Assembly (NCBI GenBank): GCA_019414055.1
Contig: DXMV01000019.1
Span: 1 to 37,486, forward strand
From: Collinsella sp.
GTDB lineage: Bacteria; Actinomycetota; Coriobacteriia; Coriobacteriales; Coriobacteriaceae
Length of the DNA stretch: 37,486 nt
Direction: 5' to 3'
Position numbers and translations under genes: made by a program. The notes beneath the pieces are model-generated. The model saw only the letters and a list, made by a program, of their open reading frames with translations, was not told the DNA's origin and did not search any database. Shown here one piece after another: positions 24,684 to 32,577 of the stretch (the first letter of the stretch is position 1; each line of letters begins with the position of its first letter).

Positions 24684-24864
24684 TTACACGGCGTTGCGCG
24701 GAGAGAGCAAGCGAGAAGTTCTGGAGGCCTTGCTTGCGGAGCAGGGCCGTCTCTGCGCTTATTGCACGTGCATGATCGGCGTTGGTGATCGTCTGGCTAC
24801 GATTGAGCATTTATTTCCACATTTTTGTTTCGTTGGGTTAGTTTTGCCTGAATGTATCCTCTAA
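24646..24864 (+). pseudogene. N-terminal fragment of an HNH nuclease (PtuB/TIGR02646-like)
   Basis: Overlapping the end of the ATPase fragment in another frame, codons from about 24655 read 'NTPDTTFNYTALRGESKREV', 'LLAEQGRLCAYCTCMIG' and 'TIEHLFPH' (to 24822). The CxxC pair and IEH...P motif match PtuB/TIGR02646 HNH proteins. After that the similarity ends and a stop comes at 24862-24864, so the second zinc-binding half is gone. The overlap with the ATPase copies the ptuAB arrangement. Confidence 0.65.
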
Positions 24865-24900
24865 TTCAATGAATTCTCTTTACATTATCGATTGTATAGC

Positions 24901-24952
24901 CGCTTATAAAGCTATATATACATATATACTAGTTTATAAATCTATATAAGCG
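24901..24952. promoter_or_regulatory. AT-rich tandem boxes upstream of the AAA ATPase gene
   Basis: Two 15-base boxes, ttataaagctatata (24904-24918) and ttataaatctatata (24934-24948), differ at one base and start exactly 30 bp apart, about three helical turns. They are framed by the inverted ends cgcttata / tataagcg. The block ends 24 bases before the ATPase start and is likely to be an operator, possibly for autoregulation, with promoter boxes inside it. Confidence 0.55.
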
Positions 24953-24975
24953 ACGTTTGTCTGAGGATTCTGGTT

Positions 24976-26079
24976 ATGGACAAAGCCAAGTTCTACAATC
25001 CATTTCGTCCGACCGCCGGTGCGGAGCCTCCTCGAATCATCGGTCGTGATGATATCTCTCTCGAGTTCGTGGAGGGTCTCATGTCCGGCGTTGGCGCCCC
25101 CGCACGTCTTATGCGAATTACAGGCCCGCGCGGGTCGGGGAAAACGGTTCTTCTTTGCGATCTGCGCGACCGAGCGATTGAACTGGGTTGGAAGGCCGTT
25201 GTTGTTTCGGCTGGTCCGCGTTTGTCGCATGATCTTATGGAGCAGATTCAAGACCAACTGACTTTTTCCTCCGCTTCGCTTGGCGTTAACGTTGGTATTG
25301 CTTCTGCCAAGTTGGACATTTCTTCAAGCGAAATGAGCCTTCGGGCAAAACTAAAGCAGATTGCACAGGGTTCAAAGGGCCTGTTTATCGCTGTTGATGA
25401 AGTCCAAGATGCCCCAGTTGAGGAAATGCGCATTATTGCCTCAACAGTTCAATTGCTCATTGGGGAGAAAGCCAATATCGCTCTTGCCTTTGCCGGATTG
25501 CCATCGGGCGTTATGGATCTCATTAACGGCAAGGCACTTACTTTTCTTCGCCGCGCGGTTCCCGAAGACCTTGCTCCTATCAATCAAATCGAGATTGCAC
25601 TTTCTTTGAGTGATAGCTTTAACGCGACCGGTCTTTCTCTCGACGGGGATTTGCTATCAAAAGCGGCGAGAGCAACAAAAGGTTATGCGTATTTAGTTCA
25701 ACTTGTTGGGTATTCAATCTGGCAGCGCGCCAACCTTCATCGGGAAAAATCAACTCTCGTTAGTGAGCGCGATGTTGATGAAGGTATCCTGCTTGCCGAA
25801 GCTCGTTTCCACGACGTGGTTCACGAGCCTGCAATTTCGGGTCTTTCCCGTAATGAAATCAACTACCTGTATGCCATGTGCGAGGATAGTAGGCAATCCA
25901 AGACCTCGGATTTAGCCAAACGCCTTGGTAAAAAGACGAATGAGCTGAGTTCTGTTAGGGCCAAGCTGCTTTCACGAGAAGTAATCCAGGCGCCTCAGAG
26001 GGGCTATGTTCAATTTGCTGTGCCGGATTTGGATGAGTATCTCAAAGATAATAGAGATGAGATTCTATCGAGGTATTAA
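24976..26079 (+). CDS. Orc1/Cdc6-like AAA+ ATPase with C-terminal winged-helix region
   Basis: This 367-residue protein opens 'NPFRPTAGAEPPRIIGRD', an opening found in a widespread bacterial ATP-binding family. Walker A is 'GPRGSGKT' (50-57) and Walker B 'LFIAVDEVQD' (136-145). The last ~80 residues ('LSRNEINYLYAM', 'TSDLAKRLGKKTNELSSVRA', 'VQFAVPDLDEYL') look like a winged-helix DNA-binding region. A gagga site precedes the ATG. Base composition is lower in GC than the Pel operon. It lies directly after the Septu-like remnants, so a role in defence or in a mobile element is possible; the family's function is not firmly known to me. Confidence 0.75.
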   Translation: MDKAKFYNPFRPTAGAEPPRIIGRDDISLEFVEGLMSGVGAPARLMRITGPRGSGKTVLLCDLRDRAIELGWKAVVVSAGPRLSHDLMEQIQDQLTFSSASLGVNVGIASAKLDISSSEMSLRAKLKQIAQGSKGLFIAVDEVQDAPVEEMRIIASTVQLLIGEKANIALAFAGLPSGVMDLINGKALTFLRRAVPEDLAPINQIEIALSLSDSFNATGLSLDGDLLSKAARATKGYAYLVQLVGYSIWQRANLHREKSTLVSERDVDEGILLAEARFHDVVHEPAISGLSRNEINYLYAMCEDSRQSKTSDLAKRLGKKTNELSSVRAKLLSREVIQAPQRGYVQFAVPDLDEYLKDNRDEILSRY

Positions 26080-26138
26080 AGCTCCAGATTAAATCCTCGA
26101 GATTAACCGTACAACGATTGAGGGCGCCTCGGCTTGCG

Positions 26139-26157
26139 TTGACAGCGTACAATACGC
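26139..26157 (+). promoter_or_regulatory. Possible -35 box and palindrome upstream of the Pel operon
   Basis: A consensus TTGACA at 26139-26144 is followed directly by the palindrome gcgta-caa-tacgc (26145-26157). No good -10 box is found at 16-18 bases, so the promoter is unproven. The position, 46-64 bases before the first pel gene, would suit a regulator-controlled promoter. Confidence 0.3.
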
Positions 26158-26202
26158 ATGTTTGACTATGGCAAAAGTGGAATTTAAGGGAAGGGGCGCG
26201 CC

Positions 26203-28371
26203 ATGGAGGTGCTGGTTGTTGGCAATACCGCGTATGTTGACGACGACTTTTGTGCCAAGGCGTTCCCCGGTGACCATGTTCAGGTTGTAGCTGCCGACGA
26301 TGCGCAGCGCGAGTCATCATCCCACGGCTCGTGGAAAGAGCTGCTGCGCCACCTGGATCAGGCTTACGAGTTCGACCGCGTGGTCTACCTCTCTACTTAT
26401 CTCACTCCGCATACCGAGACCTTTGGCGACATTGAGTTGCTGCGCTCGGTGTTTCGTGCCTGTATGGGCCGCCGTGTGCAGCTGCTGTTTGTGTCGGGGC
26501 CTGCGGGCGCGGAACGTACCGGCGGCGCGGCGAGCGTCGACGATGCCGCTAATGCAGCAGATGCTGCCGCCCAAACGGGTAAGGGCATTATCGCCCGCGC
26601 GGCCAACGACCTGTGCCGCTACTATGCCTCGCATGACGACATCCAGGCCAAGATCCTGTGCACGCCCTATCTGTATACCGCGTCCGCGGCGCTCAACGAT
26701 CCGTTTCTGGTGCCGCTGTTCGAGGCATGCTCGACCGGGTCGGTCGCGCTCCAAGGTGCCGTGGACGCGCCGTTTCCCCTGTTGTGCGCGGAGGAACTAG
26801 CGGTGCTGGTGCATCGCGTCTTTGACAGTTGGGATGCGACCTTTGAGACGCTCGACGTTGCAGATGCTTTCCATCGCACAACGGGCGACTTGGGCGGCGC
26901 GCTCCAGGGTCTGTTTCCCGGGCTGTCCGTTGCGTGTGGTGAGTCGACCGGCCATGTGTTGCCCGCAGGCGATGTGGCTCGCAAACGCTATGGCTGGTTT
27001 CAGCGTTATGATCTGCTGCGCGACCTTTCGACCATCCACGCCCGCTGGGCTAACACCCGTACCAAAAAGGCCAATCCCCTTCGTGCGGCGATCGATCGCA
27101 TCCAGCTGCGCGCGTTGCCCATTAAATGCCTGGAGACGGGCTTCGCATGGGTGCTGTTCGAGGTGCTGGAGCATCTGTTCTCCCAATCTGCCCAGCTTAA
27201 CGTGCTCGACTATCGTCTGCTTTATGTGGTCCTGATTGGCACGCTCTACGGGCTCGACTTTGGCTTGGTCGCCGCACTGTTGGCGTCGATTGGTCTGGCG
27301 GTGAGTTATTTTGCCCTGTACGGATACACTTTCCAGGGCCTGTTCTACGAGCCGTCCAACTGGCTGCCGTTTATCGCGTACTTTGTGGTGGGCGCCGTAT
27401 GCGGCTACGTGCAGCTGCGCAACGGCGAGGCCATTAAGGCGGAGCGTGACGAGAACGAGCTTGTGCGAAACCGCAACACGTTCCTAACGCGGCTCTATCA
27501 CGACGCGATTGAGGACAAGCGTGCCTATAAGCGACAGATTGTGGGGCGCCACGACAGCTTTGGCAAAATCTTTGCTGTGACACAGGAGCTCGACGTACTC
27601 AACCCGCGTGATATATACCGCAAGTGCTGTGAGCTGCTGGGCGAGATTCTCGAGAACGATTCGGTGACGATCTACCATGTTTCGGGCGGGGCATTTGCAC
27701 GCCTGGTAGCGGCGAGCCCGGCGATTTCCAACGATGTGCCGCGTTCGCTCTCGCTCGATGACCTTGCGCCCGTGCTCCAAGGTGCGATTTCGGGTTTGTG
27801 GGTGAACCGCGCGCTGACGTCGGGGCTTCCGATGTTTGGCTATGCGATCGAGCGCGATGGAGCCCCAGCCGTGTTGATTTTTGTGCGTCACGTGGCCGAA
27901 AGCCAAATGACCCTGTACTACCAAAACCTGTTCCGCATCCTGTGTGGGCTGGTGGAAAGCGCGCTGGGACGCGCCTTCGATTACGAGGCCGTGGCGCAGG
28001 ATAAGCGCTGCGTTGCCGGCACGTGCGTTCTCAGCCACGATGCCTTTGGCCAGGAACTCGCCGCCGAGCAGGCGCTTGCGGACAATAAGATGGGGAGCTT
28101 CTTGCTCTTGCGCGTGGTGCCGGGCATGGAGCCTGTTGGTGAGCTGGTCGGCGCCATTGGGTCGGCGATTCGCGAGAGTGACGCTGCGGGCCTGGTCGAT
28201 GGTGACACACTTTACCTGCTCATGCGTCAGGCGACCGAGGCCGACCTGCCCGTTATTTGTGCGCGCTTGGCCGCCAAGCACATTACGGTGGAACCCGTCG
28301 GCAGCGAGGATGTAGTGGCCCTGCTGCAGCGCATTGCGCCCGCTGGCAACGGTGAGGGGGAGGCCGCTTGA
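26203..28371 (+). CDS. pelD: PelD-like c-di-GMP receptor with N-terminal Rossmann-like domain
   Basis: A 722-residue membrane protein. Residues ~1-250 resemble a degenerate NAD-dependent epimerase ('MEVLVVGNTAYVDDDF' opening, 'FDRVVYLST'), lacking an obvious glycine-rich loop and catalytic YxxxK. Residues ~305-405 contain about four membrane spans, then a helical linker, a GAF domain (~455-590) and a degenerate GGDEF domain (~605-720). There 'IRESDAAGLVDGDTLYLLM' aligns with RxxD...GGDEF: the I-site RESD (657-660) is kept while the active-site GGDEF is DGDTL. That is the hallmark of PelD, which binds c-di-GMP to switch on Pel synthesis and makes none itself. It is the first gene of a tightly packed operon. 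Confidence 0.85.
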   Translation: MEVLVVGNTAYVDDDFCAKAFPGDHVQVVAADDAQRESSSHGSWKELLRHLDQAYEFDRVVYLSTYLTPHTETFGDIELLRSVFRACMGRRVQLLFVSGPAGAERTGGAASVDDAANAADAAAQTGKGIIARAANDLCRYYASHDDIQAKILCTPYLYTASAALNDPFLVPLFEACSTGSVALQGAVDAPFPLLCAEELAVLVHRVFDSWDATFETLDVADAFHRTTGDLGGALQGLFPGLSVACGESTGHVLPAGDVARKRYGWFQRYDLLRDLSTIHARWANTRTKKANPLRAAIDRIQLRALPIKCLETGFAWVLFEVLEHLFSQSAQLNVLDYRLLYVVLIGTLYGLDFGLVAALLASIGLAVSYFALYGYTFQGLFYEPSNWLPFIAYFVVGAVCGYVQLRNGEAIKAERDENELVRNRNTFLTRLYHDAIEDKRAYKRQIVGRHDSFGKIFAVTQELDVLNPRDIYRKCCELLGEILENDSVTIYHVSGGAFARLVAASPAISNDVPRSLSLDDLAPVLQGAISGLWVNRALTSGLPMFGYAIERDGAPAVLIFVRHVAESQMTLYYQNLFRILCGLVESALGRAFDYEAVAQDKRCVAGTCVLSHDAFGQELAAEQALADNKMGSFLLLRVVPGMEPVGELVGAIGSAIRESDAAGLVDGDTLYLLMRQATEADLPVICARLAAKHITVEPVGSEDVVALLQRIAPAGNGEGEAA

Positions 28372-29270
28372 TCTCGCTTGTTGTTGCTACCGTACTGCTA
28401 TTAATTCATGCGCTGGTGTGTCTGGTGCTGTGGACGCTTATGAAACTGGGCTTGCTGCCGGTTCGAGGGCACATGCTTGCTGTGATGGTGCTCGTACCGC
28501 TGTGGGGCCCGTTGCTCGTGGCACTACTCTCGGTGCGTAGCGCGGTGTTCGGCGCGGACCTCAAGGACGCCACGCTGGAGACGCTTCGCATTAACGACGA
28601 CATGCATCGCAGCATGCTGGTGCAGGGGCGCGAGGGTGATGATGGCGTGGTGCCGCTCGAGGAAGCACTGATTGTCAACGACCCGGGCGACCGCCGCCGT
28701 CTGATGCTCTCGATGCTTACCGAGGATCCGGATGCGTACCTCGCACAGTTGCAGGCAGCAAAACTCAACGACGACGTTGAGGTGGCGCACTATGCCGCGA
28801 CGGCGGTGGCGCAGATCTCCAAGGAGTCCGACCTTAAACTGCAGCAGCTGGAGCACGCGTTTAAGACCGATCCCAGCTCGCATAACCTGGATGCGTATTG
28901 CGACTTTTTGGGCGCCTATCTGGACTCGGGTTTGGCAGAGGGCCGCGTGGCACAGATTCAGCGTCAGCAGTATGCACGCTTGCTCGCGCGTCGTTGCGAA
29001 CGCGAGGACGGGCCGGCGCTGCGCATCCGCTATGCCACGGCGCTGGCCGATGCCGGCGAGATCGATAAGGCGGAGGACGTCGCGAGCCAGTTGGTGATCG
29101 ATGCGTCAGACGAACAGGACGTGTGGATGCTCTGCCTGCGCTTGGCTGTGATTCGTCGCGATGGGCAGGCGGTACGGCGTGTAATCGACGCTATCGACAA
29201 GCAGCATGTGTACTTGAGCGCCGCCAACCGTGAGGAGCTGGCGTTTTGGCGTAACGGAGAGGAGGCCTGA
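28368..29270 (+). CDS. pelE: PelE-like membrane-anchored helical repeat protein
   Basis: The 300-residue product has two N-terminal hydrophobic spans (about 3-24 and 36-56, 'MLAVMVLVPLWGPLLVALL') followed by a long alpha-helical, TPR-like cytoplasmic part. In Pel systems PelE has this layout and bridges PelD, PelF and PelG in the inner membrane complex. The start is a TTG at 28368 that overlaps the pelD TGA, with a gagggggagg site ahead of it, so translation is coupled. Sequence alone would not identify it; position between PelD and the deacetylase-like protein supports it. Confidence 0.75.
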   Translation: MISLVVATVLLLIHALVCLVLWTLMKLGLLPVRGHMLAVMVLVPLWGPLLVALLSVRSAVFGADLKDATLETLRINDDMHRSMLVQGREGDDGVVPLEEALIVNDPGDRRRLMLSMLTEDPDAYLAQLQAAKLNDDVEVAHYAATAVAQISKESDLKLQQLEHAFKTDPSSHNLDAYCDFLGAYLDSGLAEGRVAQIQRQQYARLLARRCEREDGPALRIRYATALADAGEIDKAEDVASQLVIDASDEQDVWMLCLRLAVIRRDGQAVRRVIDAIDKQHVYLSAANREELAFWRNGEEA

Positions 29271-31150
29271 TGAGCGTGGTGCAGCATATCCGCGAGCGTG
29301 CGGGCCATTTTCGCTGGATGGGGCTGCTCGTGGTGTGGGCGGTCTTTATTGCCATGGCCGCCGTGCTGCTGGTGGAGCGTGCCGGCGTGCAATACAGTGC
29401 GGGTCAGCGTAAGCTGGGCATGCTCGCTGCCAACGACGCGGTGCCGGCAAGCTCGGCGATGTTTGGACAAAAGCCCACGTGCTTGGTTATTACCGACTCG
29501 GACCAAGATGGCGTCGAGGACGTCAAAGAGCAGTTCGACCAGATCTTGCTTGACATGAAGATCGCCCACCGCGATGTGGATATTGCCACCGATGGTGTTG
29601 ATGCGATTCCTTCCCTCACATCCTTCGACCGCGTGATTTTACTGATGCCGTCGCTCGACGGGCTCGGTACGCACCTCTCCGACATCATGAGCTGGGTGAG
29701 TGCCGGCGGTTCGCTGATGCTCGCCATGACGCCGGATAACTCCAGCTACCTGCAGGCAATCGGTCCCAAGCTGGGCATCGATTCTGCCGGCTATGAATAT
29801 GCGACGGCAGAGAGCATCGTGCCGAGCGAGGACTTTATGCTGGGCGGGGGAGAGCGCTATGAGCTCTCGGACCCCTTTGATTCGTCGCTTTCGGTTTCGC
29901 TGCGTGAAACGGCCCGCGTGTGGGCTAAAACCGGTGACACGGGTACTCCGCTTATTTGGTCGAGCGATTGCGGCAGCGGCCGTACCGTGGTGTGCAATAT
30001 CGGTATCTACGACAAGGTCATGCGCGGTTTCTATGCCGCGGCCGTGAGCCTATTGGGGGATGCCACGGCCTATCCGGTCATCAATAGCGCGGTGTTTTAC
30101 CTGGACGATTTCCCGAGCCCCGTGCCCTCGGGTGACGGCACTTACATTAAGCGCGACTACGGCCTTTCCATTGCTGATTTTTATGCCAAGGTCTGGTGGC
30201 CCGATCTGCAAAAGCTCGCGCAAAAATACGGCATTCGCTATACCGGCGTGATGATCGAAAACTACGAGGATGCGGTCAACCAGACCGAGCCCGCGCGCCA
30301 AGCCGATACCACACAGTTCCGCTACTTTGGCGGCATGCTGCTGCAGATGGGCGGAGAGCTGGGCTTTCACGGCTACAACCATCAGCCGCTGGCGCTTTGG
30401 GACACCGACTACGGCACGCTGTACGACTACAAGACGTGGAAGAACAAGGAGACGCTCGTCGCTTCGCTCAACGAGCTTATCGCCTTTCAGGACGAGGTAC
30501 TGCCCAACGCGCACGGCTCGGTCTACGTGCCGCCGTCGAATATCCTTTCGACCCGCGCGCGCAAGCTTATCGGTACCGATGTCCCGCGCATTAAGACCAT
30601 TGCCAGTACGTATTTTGAGGACGGCACCGACCTGCCCTACGTGCAGGAGTTTGGCGTGGCGAGCGATGGCATTGTGGAGCAGCCGCGTATTGTCTCGGGC
30701 GGCATGGTCGACGATTCCTACATGCGCCTGGCTGCCGTGTCCGAGCTCAACATGCACTACGTGAGCACGCACTTTATGCACCCGGACGACCTGCTCGATC
30801 CCGATCGAGGCGCCAAGGAGGGCTGGGAGGTCTACAAGGGCGGCCTGACCGCCTACCTGGACTGGCTTACCAAGTCTGCGCCCGACCTACGTCGCCAGAC
30901 CGGTTCGGAATGCTCGGGCGCCATCCAGCGCTTTTCGTCCGTGACGGTTAGCATGGATGCAAACGCGGATGCCTGGACACTCAGTCTGGGCAATTTCCAC
31001 GACGAGGCGTGGCTCATGTTCCGCGCCAACAACGGCGAGCCGGGTGCGGTCACGGGTGGCGAGATTACGCATCTGACGGGCGACCTGTACCTGGTCAAAG
31101 CCACGGACAAGACGGTGACCATTGCACGCAAGGAGGGTGGCGACAAATGA
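29270..31150 (+). CDS. DUF2194 protein, PelA-deacetylase-like polysaccharide-modifying enzyme
   Basis: A 626-residue protein with one N-terminal signal anchor (~17-36) and a large extracytoplasmic part. Residues ~68-170 resemble a flavodoxin/GATase-like fold. From ~270 a CE4-like barrel begins: 'VFYLDDFPSP' supplies D279/D280 and 'GFHGYNHQP' supplies H367 and H371, a plausible metal site for removing N-acetyl groups. Gram-positive Pel clusters encode a PelA deacetylase at this point; DUF2194 is the family name I would give. Its job would be partial deacetylation of the emerging GalNAc/GlcNAc polymer. Its ATG shares a base with the pelE stop codon. A separate PelA glycoside hydrolase is not seen. 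Confidence 0.8.
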   Translation: MSVVQHIRERAGHFRWMGLLVVWAVFIAMAAVLLVERAGVQYSAGQRKLGMLAANDAVPASSAMFGQKPTCLVITDSDQDGVEDVKEQFDQILLDMKIAHRDVDIATDGVDAIPSLTSFDRVILLMPSLDGLGTHLSDIMSWVSAGGSLMLAMTPDNSSYLQAIGPKLGIDSAGYEYATAESIVPSEDFMLGGGERYELSDPFDSSLSVSLRETARVWAKTGDTGTPLIWSSDCGSGRTVVCNIGIYDKVMRGFYAAAVSLLGDATAYPVINSAVFYLDDFPSPVPSGDGTYIKRDYGLSIADFYAKVWWPDLQKLAQKYGIRYTGVMIENYEDAVNQTEPARQADTTQFRYFGGMLLQMGGELGFHGYNHQPLALWDTDYGTLYDYKTWKNKETLVASLNELIAFQDEVLPNAHGSVYVPPSNILSTRARKLIGTDVPRIKTIASTYFEDGTDLPYVQEFGVASDGIVEQPRIVSGGMVDDSYMRLAAVSELNMHYVSTHFMHPDDLLDPDRGAKEGWEVYKGGLTAYLDWLTKSAPDLRRQTGSECSGAIQRFSSVTVSMDANADAWTLSLGNFHDEAWLMFRANNGEPGAVTGGEITHLTGDLYLVKATDKTVTIARKEGGDK

Positions 31151-32574
31151 GAATCTGCTTGGTACTCGAGGGCTGCTACCCCTATGTGCACGGCGGCGTG
31201 TCCACATGGATGCACGGCTATATACAGGCCATGCCCGAGCACGAGTTTGTGCTGTGGGTGATCGGCGCGCATGCTGCCGATCGCGGCAAGTTTGTCTACG
31301 AGCTCCCCAAAAACGTGGTCGAGGTGCACGAGGTGTTCTTGGACGACGCGCTGCGTCTTTCGGGCGAGCAGGAAGAGGTCGGCTTTGATGACCGCGAGCG
31401 CGAGGCGCTGCGCCGCCTGGTATCGCTTTCTAATCCGGATTGGGACGTGCTGTTCGATATCTTCCAACGCCGTCGCGTGCATCCGCTCTCGTTTTTGCAG
31501 AGCCGTGCCTTTATGGATATCTTTCGCGACGTGTGCCTGGCCGAGTACCCCTACACGCCCTTTGCCGATGCATTCCACACCATGCGCTCCATGTTGCTTC
31601 CCGTGCTCTACCTGTTGGGCAGCGAGGTGCCGGTGGCCGATGTGTACCATGCCATCTCGACCGGCTACGGCGGCCTGCTCGCCTGCCTGGGCTCAAGCGT
31701 TCACCATGCGCCGGTGCTGCTGACCGAGCACGGCATCTATACCCGCGAACGCGAGGAAGAGATCATTCGCGCCGACTGGGTGGTGCCGTCGTTTAAGGAC
31801 CGCTGGATTCGCTTTTTCTACCTGCTTTCGGAGGAAATCTACCGCCGCGCCTTTTGCGTGACGAGCCTGTTTCACAACGCCCGCAAGACGCAGATCGATA
31901 TGGGCTGCGATGCGGACAAATGCCTGGTCATCCCCAACGGCATTCAATTCGACCGCTTTAAGGACATTCCCTTAAAGCCCGATGACGGCTGGGTGGACAT
32001 TGGCGCGGTGGTGCGCCTAGCGCCCATCAAGGACGTTAAGACCATGATCTATGCCTTCTTTGAGCTGCACGAGCGCCTGCCCAAGGTGCGCCTGCATATT
32101 ATGGGCGGCGTGGACGATGAGGAGTACGGCGCCGAGTGTCATGCGCTGGTGGAGACATTGGGCGTACGCGACCTGATCTTTACCGGCCGCGTCAACGTGG
32201 TCGAATACATGGAAAAGCTCGACTTCACCATTTTGACGAGCATCTCCGAGGGCCAGCCGCTCAGCGTGCTGGAGTCGCTTGCAGCGCGTCGTCCCTGCGT
32301 GACGACCGAGGTGGGCTGCTGCCGCGAGCTGCTCGAAGGCGCTCCGGGTGACGACTTTGGCGTGGCGGGTTTTGTGACGCCGCCTATGTATCGCAAGGGC
32401 TTGGCCGATGCCATGGAACGCATGTGCGCGAGCCGTGCCCGCCGTATCGAGATGGGGGAGCGCGGCCAGCGTCGCGTTGCCACATACTTTTTGCACGAGC
32501 AGATGCTCGCCAACTATCGCGCGCTGTACGACGAGACGGCGCGTGCGTTTGACCTGCCCAGAGAGGGGGAGTAG
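31147..32574 (+). CDS. pelF: PelF, GT4 glycosyltransferase of the Pel synthase
   Basis: This 475-residue soluble GT-B enzyme opens 'MRICLVLEGCYPYVHGGVS', a PelF signature, with 'TEHGIYTREREEEI' in the acceptor region and 'SISEGQPLSVLESLAARRPC' carrying the E-x7-E motif of the GT4 donor site. In studied Pel systems PelF polymerises N-acetylhexosamine from the UDP sugar at the inner face of the membrane. The ATG at 31147 overlaps the preceding stop (ATGA). An in-frame ATG at 31009 would lie deep inside the upstream gene and is rejected. Confidence 0.95.
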   Translation: MRICLVLEGCYPYVHGGVSTWMHGYIQAMPEHEFVLWVIGAHAADRGKFVYELPKNVVEVHEVFLDDALRLSGEQEEVGFDDREREALRRLVSLSNPDWDVLFDIFQRRRVHPLSFLQSRAFMDIFRDVCLAEYPYTPFADAFHTMRSMLLPVLYLLGSEVPVADVYHAISTGYGGLLACLGSSVHHAPVLLTEHGIYTREREEEIIRADWVVPSFKDRWIRFFYLLSEEIYRRAFCVTSLFHNARKTQIDMGCDADKCLVIPNGIQFDRFKDIPLKPDDGWVDIGAVVRLAPIKDVKTMIYAFFELHERLPKVRLHIMGGVDDEEYGAECHALVETLGVRDLIFTGRVNVVEYMEKLDFTILTSISEGQPLSVLESLAARRPCVTTEVGCCRELLEGAPGDDFGVAGFVTPPMYRKGLADAMERMCASRARRIEMGERGQRRVATYFLHEQMLANYRALYDETARAFDLPREGE

Positions 32575-32577
32575 CCG

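Noticed and set aside
31009..31146. Upstream extension of PelF
   Set aside because: It would overlap 140 bases of the DUF2194 gene; the ATGA overlap at 31147 and the PelF N-terminal signature fix the start there.
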